Positions 26,120 to 34,931 of a stretch of 45,811 bases of DNA are shown in pieces; position 1 is the first letter of the stretch; each line of letters begins with the position of its first letter. Origin of the DNA: an uncultured Roseburia sp. (GTDB lineage Bacteria; Bacillota; Clostridia; Lachnospirales; Lachnospiraceae); the NCBI GenBank assembly GCA_947628935.1, contig CANRBT010000002.1, positions 1 to 45,811 of the forward strand, read 5' to 3'. The notes under the pieces were generated by a model. That model saw only the letters and a list, made by a program, of their open reading frames with translations. It was not told the DNA's origin and did no database searches. The position numbers and the translations under genes were made by a program.

Positions 26120-26202
26120 CGTAGGATCATCAGCATGCACATTGAAAAATAAGCAGATCCGGTCTGAGGGGATTAGGATTGCAAAAAGAAAGGATGTTGA
26201 AA

Positions 26203-28326
26203 ATGAGCGAGACAGGGTATCTGAATGTGGCAGAGATCTTCGGCGAGAACGTATTCAACGATTCCGTGATGCAGGCGCGCCTGCCGAAGAAGGTGTACAA
26301 GAAGCTGAAGGAGGTCATCAACGAGGGCAAGGAGCTGGACCTTGAGACAGCGGATGTGGTCGCACACGAGATGAAGGAGTGGGCGATCGAGAAGGGAGCG
26401 ACCCATTATACGCACTGGTTCCAGCCGCTGACCGGCGTGACGGCGGAGAAGCATGACTCCTTCATCACGGCGCCCATGGAGAATGGCAAGGTGCTGATGA
26501 GCTTTTCCGGCAAGGAGCTGATCAAGGGAGAGCCGGACGCATCCTCCTTCCCCTCCGGCGGGCTGCGCGCAACCTTTGAGGCGAGAGGCTATACCGCATG
26601 GGACTGCACGTCGCCGGCATTTGTGAGACAGGATGCGGCGGGCGCTACGCTCTGCATTCCGACGGCGTTCTGTTCTTACACAGGTGAGGCGCTGGATCAG
26701 AAGACGCCGCTGCTCCGCTCGATGGAGGCGATCAATGAGCAGGCGCTTCGTCTGCTCCGTCTGTTTGGCAACACGACCTCCAAGCGCGTGACGCCGTCTG
26801 TGGGACCGGAGCAGGAGTATTTCATCGTCGATCGGGAGAAGTACTTGCAGAGAAAGGATCTGATCTTTACCGGACGGACGCTGTTCGGCGCGATGCCCCC
26901 GAAGGGACAGGAGATGGAGGATCACTATTTCGGCGCGATCCGCGAGCGCATCGCATCGTTTATGAAGGATGTCAACGAGGAGCTCTGGAAGCTCGGCGTG
27001 ACGGCGAAGACGCAGCACAACGAGGTGGCTCCGGCGCAGCATGAGCTTGCTCCGATCTATGCGGAGGCGAATATTGCGGTCGACCACAACCAGCTCGTGA
27101 TGGAGACGTTAAAGAAGGTGGCGGGGCGTCATGGTCTGCAGTGCCTGCTTCATGAGAAGCCGTTTGCAGGCGTGAACGGATCCGGTAAGCACAACAACTG
27201 GTCGATCACAACGGACGACGGCATCAACCTGCTGGATCCGGGCAAGACGCCGCATGAGAACGTGCAGTTCCTTCTGGTTCTGACCTGTATCTTAAAGGCT
27301 GTGGACCGTCATGCAGACCTGCTCCGCGAGGCGGCGGCGGATGTCGGAAACGATCATCGCCTTGGCGCGAACGAGGCGCCGCCCGCCATTATCTCGATCT
27401 ATCTCGGCGAGCAGCTGCAGGATGTGCTCTCCCAGCTCATCAGCACGGGCTCCGCGACGCACAGCATCAGCGGTCAGAAGCTGGAGACCGGCGTCAAGAC
27501 GCTTCCGGATTTCATGAAGGATGCGACAGACAGGAACCGTACCTCGCCGTTTGCGTTCACGGGAAATAAATTCGAGTTCCGTATGGTGGGTTCCCAGGAT
27601 TCCATCGCGCAGCCCAACGTCGTGCTCAACACCATTGTAGCGGAGGCGTTCTCGGAGGCGTGCGAGGTTTTGGAGAAGGCGGAGAACTTTGACAATGCCG
27701 TGCACGACCTGATCAAGGAGTACGCGACAGAGCATCAGAGGATCGTGTTCAACGGAAACGGTTACTCGGACGAGTGGGTGGCTGAGGCCGAGAAGCGCGG
27801 TCTGCCGAATATCCGCTCCATGGTCGATGCGATCCCGGCGCTGAACACGGAGAAGGCGGTAGCGCTGTTCGAGAAGTTCAAGGTATTTACGAAGGCGGAG
27901 CTCGACTCCCGTGTCGAGATCGAATACGAGACCTACGCGAAGGAGATCAACATTGAGGCTCGCGCGATGATCGACATTGCGGGAAAGCAGATCATCCCGG
28001 CGGTCATCAAATACACGACTGTGCTGGCGGATTCGATCTCTTCCGTCAAGGGCGCCTGCGCAGCGGCGGATGTGAGCACGCAGACAGAGATCCTGACAGA
28101 GGTTTCAGGGCTTCTCGCAGAGGCGAAGAAGGCGCTGTCCGAGCTCGAGAAGATCACGGAGCAGGGCGCTGCGATGTCGGAGGGCAGAGAGCAGGCTGTG
28201 TTCTACAGGGATGACGTAAAGACGGCGATGGATGCGCTTCGCGCACCGGTAGATCAGCTTGAGATGCTGGTGGATAAGTCCATGTGGCCGATGCCGTCCT
28301 ATGGCGATCTGATCTTTGAGGTATAA
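26203..28326 (+). CDS. glnN: Glutamine synthetase type III
   Basis: Makes glutamine from glutamate, ammonia and ATP. The product of about 707 residues has the GSIII length and motifs: an N-terminal [40 protein letters not shown] (metal-binding Glu pair), [28 protein letters not shown] and [10 protein letters not shown], then a long helical C-terminal extension absent from GSI. The start at 26203 (MSETGYL) was chosen because AGAAAGG lies eight bases upstream; in-frame alternatives begin at 26179 or 26194. It is followed by the ammonium transporter, forming a nitrogen-assimilation locus. Confidence 0.95.
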   Translation: MSETGYLNVAEIFGENVFNDSVMQARLPKKVYKKLKEVINEGKELDLETADVVAHEMKEWAIEKGATHYTHWFQPLTGVTAEKHDSFITAPMENGKVLMSFSGKELIKGEPDASSFPSGGLRATFEARGYTAWDCTSPAFVRQDAAGATLCIPTAFCSYTGEALDQKTPLLRSMEAINEQALRLLRLFGNTTSKRVTPSVGPEQEYFIVDREKYLQRKDLIFTGRTLFGAMPPKGQEMEDHYFGAIRERIASFMKDVNEELWKLGVTAKTQHNEVAPAQHELAPIYAEANIAVDHNQLVMETLKKVAGRHGLQCLLHEKPFAGVNGSGKHNNWSITTDDGINLLDPGKTPHENVQFLLVLTCILKAVDRHADLLREAAADVGNDHRLGANEAPPAIISIYLGEQLQDVLSQLISTGSATHSISGQKLETGVKTLPDFMKDATDRNRTSPFAFTGNKFEFRMVGSQDSIAQPNVVLNTIVAEAFSEACEVLEKAENFDNAVHDLIKEYATEHQRIVFNGNGYSDEWVAEAEKRGLPNIRSMVDAIPALNTEKAVALFEKFKVFTKAELDSRVEIEYETYAKEINIEARAMIDIAGKQIIPAVIKYTTVLADSISSVKGACAAADVSTQTEILTEVSGLLAEAKKALSELEKITEQGAAMSEGREQAVFYRDDVKTAMDALRAPVDQLEMLVDKSMWPMPSYGDLIFEV

Positions 28327-28349
28327 AAAATCTCCCTAAAAGGGAGGAT

Positions 28350-28375
28350 TGCCAGGTGATCGAAATCACCTGGCA
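28350..28375 (+). terminator. Perfect hairpin just after glnN
   Basis: TGCCAGGTGAT and ATCACCTGGCA form an 11-base-pair stem with loop CGAA. A smaller CTCCC/GGGAG hairpin precedes it. The T run is delayed (GTTTTTG begins about 12 bases later), so it may be a message-stabilising or processing hairpin and not a simple terminator. Confidence 0.5.
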
Positions 28376-28413
28376 GATTATGAAAAAGTTTTTGTGGGTA
28401 GTAACAAATACTG

Positions 28414-28441
28414 TTGACTATCTTTTGTATGAATTTAGTAT
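28414..28441 (+). promoter_or_regulatory. Possible promoter of the amt-PII gene
   Basis: TTGACT (28414-28419), a 16-base spacer and TAGTAT (28436-28441). If used, the transcript carries a leader of about 210 bases including the terminator at 28542-28595. Confidence 0.4.
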
Positions 28442-28541
28442 ATCCGTGAGAAATGAAATTTTCATGTTTTCGGAATGAAAGAATTTTGAATCTTACATGA
28501 ATAAATTGTGAACGGATAAAAGGAAACGTAAGGTAAGAATA

Positions 28542-28595
28542 GCGGCACTTTCGGAACCACAAAGCTGTGGAACAGGGGAAAGTGCCGCCTTTTTT
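28542..28595 (+). terminator. Terminator / attenuator in the amt-PII leader
   Basis: A perfect 11-base-pair stem GCGGCACTTTC (28542-28552) / GAAAGTGCCGC (28578-28588), enclosing a second hairpin CCACA-AAGC-TGTGG (28557-28570), is followed by CTTTTTT. Upstream, TATCCGT (28441-28447) and ACGGATA (28512-28518) can pair. The rest of the 28376-28660 gap holds no gene. Confidence 0.75.
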
Positions 28596-28660
28596 ATGAC
28601 GGGGCTTTGGGCGTGCCAAATGCCGGAGCTTCGGACAGAGAAATGAAGGAGGAAAGGATT

Positions 28661-30409
28661 ATGACAGAAGAATCAATTATGGAATTGGTCAGCGGCAATG
28701 TCTTTGGCGTGTGGTTTTTGATCGGCGCGGCGCTGGTGTTCTGGATGCAGGCCGGGTTTGCGATGGTGGAGGCAGGTTTTACACGAGCGAAGAACACAGG
28801 TAACATCCTGATGAAGAACCTGATGGATTTCTGCATCGGCACAGTGGTGTTCGTGTTGATCGGATTTTCGCTCCTGCTGGGAGAGGATCTGTTTGGTTTT
28901 ATCGGAAAGCCGGGCTTTGACATTTTTACGGCATATGCGGATTTCGATTTTTCCAATTTTGTATTTAATCTGGTGTTCTGTGCGACAACGGCGACGATCG
29001 TTTCCGGCGCCATGGCGGAGCGCACCAAGTTTTTATCCTACTGTGTCTATTCGGGAGTCATCTCCGCGCTGATCTATCCGATCGAGGCGCACTGGATCTG
29101 GGGCGGCGGCTGGCTGGCGCAGCTTGGCTTCCATGATTTTGCAGGCTCCTGTGCGATCCACATGGTCGGCGGCGTCTCCGCATTGATCGGAGCGGCTTTC
29201 TTAGGACCGCGTATCGGAAAGTTTACAAGGGATAAGGATGGAAATATCACAAAGGTCAATGCTTTTCCGGGTCACAACCTGGCGCTTGGCTGCCTTGGCT
29301 GCTTCATTTTGTGGCTTGGCTGGTACGGATTTAACGGGGCTGCGGCGACGAGTCTGGAGCAGCTCGGATCGATCTTTTTGACGACAACGATCGCGCCGGC
29401 GGTGGCGACCGTGGTATGTATGGTCTTTACATGGATCAAGTATGGCAAGCCGGATATCTCGATGTCTTTGAATGCGTCTCTGGCAGGTCTTGTTGCGATC
29501 ACGGCTCCGTGTGATGTGACAGATGCTCTTGGCGCTACGATCATTGGTTTTGTGGCAGGTCTTTTGGTAGTATTTGGCGTGTGGTTTCTGGATTACAAGC
29601 TGCATGTGGACGATCCGGTCGGTGCGGTTGCGGTTCATATGCTCAACGGCATCTGGGGAACGATCGCAACGGGACTTTTTGCAACCACCTCCGCGCCGGG
29701 CAATGATTCTGTGGTAGGTCTGTTCTATGGCGGCGGCATTCATCAGCTTGGACTTCAGCTCCTCGGCGTAGTGACGGTCGGCGCGTGGGCAGCGGTCTGC
29801 ATCACGATCACCTTCCTGGTGATCCGGGCGATCTTTGGACTCCGTGTGACCGAGGAGGAGGAGATTATCGGTCTGGATGCGACGGAGCATGGTCTTGCTT
29901 CCGCATACGCAGGCTTCTCTCTCATGGATATCGCAAATACCATGACGATGGAGGTCAATGAGAATACGGATCTCGGAGAGTCTGATTATGAGGCTGCATC
30001 GTCTGCACAGAAGAATGCAGCGGTCAAGGTCGAGGCAATGCCGGTATCTTCCACAGGTATCTACAAGGTTGTGATCATTGCAAAGCTGACGCGGTATGAC
30101 AGCCTGCGCAAGGCGATGAACGAGCTGGGTGTTACAGGCATGACCGTGACACAGGTGATGGGCTGCGGCGTCCAGAAGGGTGCCGGCGAGCGGTATCGTG
30201 GTGTTGAGATGGATGCGACACTGCTCCCGAAGGTCAAAGTCGAGGTCGTCGTCAGCAAGATTCCGGTTGCCAAGGTGATCGAGGCCGCAAAGAAGGTGCT
30301 CTACACAGGACATATCGGAGACGGAAAGATCTTTGTATACGATGTCGCACAGGTTGTCAAGGTACGTACCGGAGAAGAGGGTGTTGCGGCATTGCAGGAT
30401 GTGGAGTAA
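28661..30409 (+). CDS. Ammonium transporter with fused C-terminal PII regulator
   Basis: The 582-residue protein is an Amt channel (about residues 1-420, eleven hydrophobic helices; GFAMVEAGFTRAKN, FCATTATIVSGAMAER, AHWIWGGGWL and the pore histidines in AVHMLNGIWGT and the earlier CAIHMVGGVSALIG). An acidic linker (about 421-466) leads to a complete PII domain (467-582). The PII part has TVTQVMGCGVQKG, the T-loop GERYRGVEM with the modifiable tyrosine (residue 512), LPKVKVEVVV, and GDGKIFVYDV with KVRTGE. In most bacteria GlnK is a separate protein that plugs the channel when nitrogen is plentiful; here the plug is tethered. The start at 28661 has GAAGGAGGAAAGG upstream. Confidence 0.95.
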   Translation: MTEESIMELVSGNVFGVWFLIGAALVFWMQAGFAMVEAGFTRAKNTGNILMKNLMDFCIGTVVFVLIGFSLLLGEDLFGFIGKPGFDIFTAYADFDFSNFVFNLVFCATTATIVSGAMAERTKFLSYCVYSGVISALIYPIEAHWIWGGGWLAQLGFHDFAGSCAIHMVGGVSALIGAAFLGPRIGKFTRDKDGNITKVNAFPGHNLALGCLGCFILWLGWYGFNGAAATSLEQLGSIFLTTTIAPAVATVVCMVFTWIKYGKPDISMSLNASLAGLVAITAPCDVTDALGATIIGFVAGLLVVFGVWFLDYKLHVDDPVGAVAVHMLNGIWGTIATGLFATTSAPGNDSVVGLFYGGGIHQLGLQLLGVVTVGAWAAVCITITFLVIRAIFGLRVTEEEEIIGLDATEHGLASAYAGFSLMDIANTMTMEVNENTDLGESDYEAASSAQKNAAVKVEAMPVSSTGIYKVVIIAKLTRYDSLRKAMNELGVTGMTVTQVMGCGVQKGAGERYRGVEMDATLLPKVKVEVVVSKIPVAKVIEAAKKVLYTGHIGDGKIFVYDVAQVVKVRTGEEGVAALQDVE

Positions 30410-30412
30410 CGC

Positions 30413-30437
30413 ACTGGTCTAATCTGATTAGATCAGT
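30413..30437. repeat. Near-perfect palindrome downstream of amt-PII
   Basis: ACTGGTCTAATC (30413-30424), one base, then GATTAGATCAGT (30426-30437); the only imperfection is a G-T pair. The half-motif TCTAATC recurs at 30441-30447. It starts three bases after the amt-PII stop and has no T tail. It may be an operator or a message 3' element. Confidence 0.5.
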
Positions 30438-30474
30438 GAATCTAATCCCCTTAGTTAGCATACATCAACGCGGA

Positions 30475-30503
30475 GGAGCCCGGCTTGCGCCGGGTTCTTT
30501 CGT
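30475..30503 (+). terminator. Intrinsic terminator after amt-PII
   Basis: Stem GAGCCCGGC / GCCGGGTTC with loop TTGC, followed by a broken T run (TTTCGTTT). Confidence 0.7.
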
Positions 30504-30585
30504 TTGGGTCTGTACAATGGGAAAAGAACTGTGATATGATGAAAAGAGAAGCGGAGATGTCCGGTGCAGACAGGGGGGAAGACGG

Positions 30586-31296
30586 ATGGGCGATAGAAAG
30601 ATCTTATTCATCAACAAATATCAGGATGTAGTCTATGAATTTTTGAATGCGATGGGAGAGAATGAGCTTTCGGTTGAGATCGATACTGTGTCCAACGGGG
30701 ACGATGCCATTCGGATGCTGGATCAGAATACCTATCAGATCGTTGTGACAGGGCTGACCCTGGATGGGTACAATGGGGAACAGATCGTTACATATGTGAA
30801 TCAAAATTATCCGAATTCCGTCTGCATCATTTATACGACGACGATCAGTGCGGCGCAGCTGCACTTTTTCATGAATGAGCGGAACGTGTTCCGCGTGTTC
30901 CTGCGTCCGGTCAATTTCCGGGGCGAGTTCTTTCAGGCGCTGGAGGAGGCGTTCGAGTATTACGAGGTGCGTGTGAAGGACCAGGAGGACGCGGATATGC
31001 GCGAGAACGCGTACGAGGAGAACAGGAAGGGGATCGTTTCCATAGAGAGAAAGCTGGCGAACCAGCCCCGGGCGCAACAGATGATGGAGCGCTATCTGCG
31101 CAGGCTTTCGCTTTTGACGCTCAAGGAGTACAGCGGGCTTGCAGGAGCCGATGCGGCGGGGATGGGACCGAGGGAAATGGAAGGACTTGCAAAGCGCAGG
31201 GATCGGGAATGGGAGATCGTTCATCTGTGCTGCCAGCAGGATCAGGCATACGAGGAGCATTTGCAGCGGGCGGAGGAGATGACAGCAGAGCTCTGA
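30586..31296 (+). CDS. Degenerate receiver-domain protein next to amt-PII
   Basis: The 236-residue protein has residues 1-125 patterned like a CheY receiver (KILFINKYQD, YQIVVTGLTLDGYNG, VCIIYTTT, FRVFLRPVNF). However, the acidic pair is Asn10-Lys11, the phospho-acceptor position is Gly56 and the conserved Lys is Arg108, so phosphorylation by a histidine kinase is unlikely. The C-terminal half is helical and charged (about 126-236), with RYLRRLSLLTLKEYSGL; it has no recognised DNA-binding, GGDEF or ANTAR motif. GGGGGGAAG precedes the ATG. A weak promoter (TGTACA, 18 bases, TATGAT) lies upstream. Its place after the Amt-PII fusion suggests nitrogen control, but this is inference. Confidence 0.75.
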   Translation: MGDRKILFINKYQDVVYEFLNAMGENELSVEIDTVSNGDDAIRMLDQNTYQIVVTGLTLDGYNGEQIVTYVNQNYPNSVCIIYTTTISAAQLHFFMNERNVFRVFLRPVNFRGEFFQALEEAFEYYEVRVKDQEDADMRENAYEENRKGIVSIERKLANQPRAQQMMERYLRRLSLLTLKEYSGLAGADAAGMGPREMEGLAKRRDREWEIVHLCCQQDQAYEEHLQRAEEMTAEL

Positions 31297-31312
31297 CAGA
31301 CCCGAGAGAACG

Positions 31313-31359
31313 AAAAAACAGGAGGAGAATCACAGACGGGTGATCTCCTCCTGTTTTTT
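31313..31359. terminator. Bidirectional terminator between the receiver-like gene and the PBP gene
   Basis: CAGGAGGAG and CTCCTCCTG form the base, extended by ATCAC / GTGAT past a single bulged A. Six A residues precede and six T residues follow, so it serves both converging genes. Confidence 0.88.
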
Positions 31360-31374
31360 GTCTTTTTTTATGGG

Positions 31375-33951
31375 CTATGGCGTGGCGCCAGGGATCGTCG
31401 GAACATCGATCTGCGGCACATAGGAGGGAGCGTTGTGCATGGTACAGGTGTTTGCCAGCGCCTCGTCGGTCAGCAGGTAGGGAGCGTCCTCGGTCGTAGG
31501 CGAGCCTCCGATGACATAGACGCCTCCCGTCTGGTAGGTGTTCGGGCAGTTCGGACCTGCAAGCTGACCGGAGTCCGCGCAGACCGCCATCACGATATGG
31601 TGGTCGCAGTATTCCGTCGGAACGGTTCCTGCAGCAAAATATTCTGTGTAGACCGCGTTGCCGCGAGGATCGTTGGTGCAGACCCCGTCGATGGCGAGCT
31701 TGCCGGATTCTCTGCATACCGCTGCTGTGACGATACCCTCCGGACGGATGAAATCGCGTGCGGGCAGCTCCTCATGAATACGGCTCATGACAGAGTGCCA
31801 GATCCGCTTTGGATAGTTGGTGTCGGAGTTCTTCTGAACCGCGTTGTCATCGTAACCGCCCCAGACGACACAGGTATAGTAGGGCGTATAGCCTGCAAAC
31901 AGTGCGTCGCGGCTGGAGGTCGTCGTACCGGATTTGCCGGCCTGCGCCATATCTGTGCCGAAATACGCATACTGCCGGCCTGTGCCCTGTGTCATAACGT
32001 CCTTCATCGCGTCGGTCAAAAGCCATGCGGTCGTATCTTTGAGTACCGTGTGCGATTCGGGCGACGAATTGTCGATCAGTACATTGCCGTCATGATCGAG
32101 AATGCGCGTATAAAACTTGGGCTTGATGTAGGTGCCTTCGTTTGCGATGGTTGCATAAGCGGCTGTCAGCTCCAGGTTCGTCACGCCCTGGCTCAAGCCT
32201 CCCAAAGCCAGCGCCTCATTGCCGCTCTCGTCCAGCCCGACTGTGGTGATGCCGAAGTTGCGGATGTAATCATATCCGAGGGACGGTCCGATCTGCGCCA
32301 GCGTTTTTACGGTCACAATGTTGATGGAATAGGTGATCGCCTCGCGGAGCGTGGTAAAACCACGGTAACGCCCGTCATAGTTGGCGACGGATTTCTGTTC
32401 GCCGGTCGTGTAATTGTAGGGGGCGTCATCCTGTACCGTGGCGAGCGTCAGTCCGCCGGAGTCCAGCGCAGCCGCGTAGGCGGCGATGATCTTGAAGGTC
32501 GAACCGGGCTGGCGGGGGGTGTCGACTGCACGGTTGAGCGTGCGGTTCGCGGTCTTGTCTCCGCGCCCTCCGACGATCGCCTTTACCTCTCCGGTAGACT
32601 GATCGATGATGGTAAGTGCGACCTGGGGCTGTATGGTATAAGAAAGCGTCTCACTGCCGGGCACAATGGTATCGCCCTCCTTCATGATATCCTCCTTGTA
32701 GCCTTCGATCGCGGCGAGCGCATCCTCCTCGCTCGCAAAGTTGATCGTGTAATTGCTGTTGGATGCCTGATAGTAGGAGCGCATCGTCTGCTCGCTGTAG
32801 TGCGCTACCGTTCCGTCCGGCGACTGGATGGATACGCGGTAGGAGAACGAGACCTTGGGATTGTTCGTATAATTGTCCGAATTGTTGACCTCGTCGTCGC
32901 AGATCGCCTGAATGTCGGGATCCTGTGTGGATTCGATCACAAGACCGCCCTGATAGAGCGCCTTGTATGCCTGCGTCTCGGTATAGCCCAGGCGGTCGAT
33001 CAGATCCTCAATGACCTGGTTGGTCAGCTCATCCACAAAATAAGAGTTGACATTTTCCTCCTCGATCTCCGAGTTGACGAGCTGGATGCGGTCGTATACA
33101 TGATCGGCGAGCGCCTCATCGTATTCCGCCTGCGTGATATACTCCTGCTCCAGCATATAGCTCAGAACGGTTTCCATGCGTTTCGCGTTTTCATCCGGGT
33201 GGGAGATGGGGTTGTATGCGCTGGGGCTTTTGGTGATCGCTGCGAGCACGGCGCATTCGGAGAGCGTCAGATCGGACACGTCCTTACCGAAATAGCGCTC
33301 TGCGGCCACGCCGACGCCGAGGGTATTCTGCCCCAGATTGATGACATTGAGATAGTTTTCCAGGATCCAGTCTTTGTCCACGATCTTTTCCAGCTGGAGG
33401 GCGAGATACTGCTCCTGGAACTTTCGCTCGAATTTGTCCGCCATCGACTCCTCGCTCGTCCAGTCCGTAAATACGGTATTCTTCAAAAGCTGCTGCGTGA
33501 TGGTGCTGGCGCCCTCGTGGAAATGAAAGCCAGCCGCGACGCCGCGCACGCCGGCGCGCAGGATTCCCTGGATGTCGATGCCGTTGTGCTCATAAAAGCG
33601 ATCGTCCTCGATCGCGACGAACGCGTGCTGCAGATCGACGGGGATCTCGGAGATCGGCACATATTTGCGGTTGGAGCCGGATGCCACCAGCGTGGCGGTC
33701 TGGTTCCCCTCGCTGTCCAGCACTGTGGTGAGGAAGCCTGTCGGGGTCGCGTCGATATCATCAATGGTCGGCGCGGAGGCGATAATGCCGGAGATCACGC
33801 CGCAGGCGGAGGATGCTCCGACGATGACGACTGCAAAGAAGCAGACCAGCAGCGCCTTGCAGAACATGACATATAATTTTTTCCGGATCATCGTACCCTT
33901 GGAGATCAGCTCCTGCTGACGTTCTCTGGTACGTTTTTTCCCATAATTCAT
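31375..33951 (-). CDS. Class A penicillin-binding protein (PBP1A-type)
   Basis: Polymerises and cross-links peptidoglycan. The 858-residue protein has a basic cytoplasmic N-terminus, a membrane helix at about 31-55, a GT51 glycosyltransferase domain (AIEDDRFYEHNGID, GASTITQQLLKN, then EIVKKD-like EKIVDKDWILENYLN and NPISHPDENAKR), and a transpeptidase domain with the active-site motifs STFK in QPGSTFKIIA, SIN in ITYSINIV, and KSGTT in QAGKSGTTTSS. A C-terminal extension of about 140 residues has paired cysteines (AVCRESGKLAIDGVC, YCDHHIVMAVCADSG). It lies opposite a shared terminator with the receiver-like gene. It is monocistronic. Confidence 0.96.
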   Translation of the reverse strand: MNYGKKRTRERQQELISKGTMIRKKLYVMFCKALLVCFFAVVIVGASSACGVISGIIASAPTIDDIDATPTGFLTTVLDSEGNQTATLVASGSNRKYVPISEIPVDLQHAFVAIEDDRFYEHNGIDIQGILRAGVRGVAAGFHFHEGASTITQQLLKNTVFTDWTSEESMADKFERKFQEQYLALQLEKIVDKDWILENYLNVINLGQNTLGVGVAAERYFGKDVSDLTLSECAVLAAITKSPSAYNPISHPDENAKRMETVLSYMLEQEYITQAEYDEALADHVYDRIQLVNSEIEEENVNSYFVDELTNQVIEDLIDRLGYTETQAYKALYQGGLVIESTQDPDIQAICDDEVNNSDNYTNNPKVSFSYRVSIQSPDGTVAHYSEQTMRSYYQASNSNYTINFASEEDALAAIEGYKEDIMKEGDTIVPGSETLSYTIQPQVALTIIDQSTGEVKAIVGGRGDKTANRTLNRAVDTPRQPGSTFKIIAAYAAALDSGGLTLATVQDDAPYNYTTGEQKSVANYDGRYRGFTTLREAITYSINIVTVKTLAQIGPSLGYDYIRNFGITTVGLDESGNEALALGGLSQGVTNLELTAAYATIANEGTYIKPKFYTRILDHDGNVLIDNSSPESHTVLKDTTAWLLTDAMKDVMTQGTGRQYAYFGTDMAQAGKSGTTTSSRDALFAGYTPYYTCVVWGGYDDNAVQKNSDTNYPKRIWHSVMSRIHEELPARDFIRPEGIVTAAVCRESGKLAIDGVCTNDPRGNAVYTEYFAAGTVPTEYCDHHIVMAVCADSGQLAGPNCPNTYQTGGVYVIGGSPTTEDAPYLLTDEALANTCTMHNAPSYVPQIDVPTIPGATP

Positions 33952-33995
33952 AGAAGCCCTCCATTTCTGAAAAACGAAAACTTACCATTCAATAT

Positions 33996-34023
33996 ATTAT
34001 ACCAAAAAAAACCAATAAATAAA
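33996..34023 (-). promoter_or_regulatory. Probable promoter of the PBP gene
   Basis: On the minus strand an extended -10 (TGG TATAAT, core 33996-34001) lies about 45 bases before the start. The -35 (TTTATT or CTTTAT near 34018-34024) is weak. Confidence 0.45.
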
Positions 34024-34064
34024 GAAGAAAGTGATTTCGGGAGAAAATTTGGGGAGAAATGCGG

Positions 34065-34094
34065 TTGCCAACGGAAAGCCGCCCGTGGTAGTAT
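34065..34094 (+). promoter_or_regulatory. Promoter of the YigZ-family gene
   Basis: TTGCCA (34065-34070), 18 bases, and TAGTAT (34089-34094) with the extended TGG in front. It is divergent from the PBP promoter. Confidence 0.5.
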
Positions 34095-34133
34095 CTTAGT
34101 TGACAGGAAAGGGAGCCACAGGGGGAAAAGGAC

Positions 34134-34784
34134 ATGAAAATGGTATATTCCGGCGGAGAAGGGGAGATCATAGAAAAAAAGTCGCGGTTTATCGCGACTG
34201 TGCGACCGGTCGCCACGGAGGAGGAGGCTGCTGCGTTTATCGGTGAGATGAAGAAAAAATACTGGGACGCAAGGCATAATTGCTCCGCGTTTGTGCTTGG
34301 CGAGCGGCAGGAGATCAGCCGCTGCTCGGACGACGGGGAGCCTGCGCAGACGGCGGGACGCCCGATACTGGAGGTGCTGTTAAAGGAGGACATACACAAT
34401 GCGGTTGTCGTTGTGACACGTTATTTTGGCGGGGTGCTCCTCGGCACAGGCGGATTGGTGCGCGCCTATCAGAGAGCGACGCAGGAGGGGCTTGCCGCAA
34501 GCGTGATCGTCGATGTAAAAGAGGGAAGGCGGTTGTCCGTGACAACGGATTACAATGGGCTCGGAAAGCTGCAATACCTGATCGCGCAAAGACAGCTTGC
34601 ACAGATCGACACGCTCTATACGGAACAGGTCGAGCTTCTTCTGCTTGCGCCGATGGGGCAGCAGGAGCAGATCACGAAGGAAATGGAGGATGCAACGAAC
34701 GGAAGCGCGCGATTGCACTGGGGCGAGGCTGTAAAGTACGCGATGGTGGACAAAAAACCGGAGATTTTTGAAAAAAGTCATTGA
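34134..34784 (+). CDS. YigZ / IMPACT family protein
   Basis: The 216-residue protein has the family signature in its first domain: EKKSRFIA near the N-terminus, DARHNCSAFVLG, RCSDDGEPAQTAGRPILE and VVTRYFGGVLLGTGGLVRAYQ. A second ferredoxin-like C-terminal domain follows. In eukaryotes IMPACT acts on the Gcn1/Gcn2 pathway; the bacterial role is unknown, perhaps nucleic-acid binding. GGGGGAAAAGG precedes the ATG. Its stop codon lies inside the -35 of the tRNA-Gln promoter. Confidence 0.93.
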   Translation: MKMVYSGGEGEIIEKKSRFIATVRPVATEEEAAAFIGEMKKKYWDARHNCSAFVLGERQEISRCSDDGEPAQTAGRPILEVLLKEDIHNAVVVVTRYFGGVLLGTGGLVRAYQRATQEGLAASVIVDVKEGRRLSVTTDYNGLGKLQYLIAQRQLAQIDTLYTEQVELLLLAPMGQQEQITKEMEDATNGSARLHWGEAVKYAMVDKKPEIFEKSH

Positions 34785-34808
34785 CTTTTTCCGAAAACCT
34801 GATAAAAT
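34781..34808 (+). promoter_or_regulatory. Promoter of tRNA-Gln
   Basis: TTGACT (34781-34786), 16 bases, TAAAAT (34803-34808). The -35 overlaps the YigZ stop codon. The predicted 5' leader to the tRNA is about 40 bases. Confidence 0.65.
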
Positions 34809-34853
34809 AGCTTGTGTCAACAGCACGTGTGGTATCGCACAGTGTTCGTATAT

Positions 34854-34925
34854 AGGGCTATCGCCAAATGGTAAGGCAACGGACTCTGACTCCGTCATTT
34901 CAAGGTTCGAATCCTTGTAGCCCTG
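34854..34925 (+). tRNA. tRNA-Gln (anticodon CTG)
   Basis: Acceptor AGGGCTA pairs with TAGCCCT, with discriminator G. The D region ATCGCCAAATGGTAAGGCA is typical of tRNA-Gln, the anticodon loop CTCTGAC gives CTG, and the T arm reads AAGGTTCGAATCCTT. CCA is not encoded. Confidence 0.95.
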
Positions 34926-34931
34926 TTGAGA

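Noticed and set aside
26040-26160. Glutamine riboswitch upstream of glnN
   Set aside because: Only a simple terminator hairpin is visible; the conserved elements of the known glutamine aptamers were not recognised.
30586-31296. ANTAR-type antiterminator acting on the amt leader
   Set aside because: The C-terminal half has no recognisable ANTAR pattern, and the leader hairpin has a four-base loop in place of the hexaloop expected of ANTAR targets.
31435-33876. Open frame of more than 800 codons antisense to the PBP gene
   Set aside because: The PBP on the minus strand has every expected catalytic motif. The antisense product is low-complexity (Val, Arg, Gly, Asp) and lacks a start signal.
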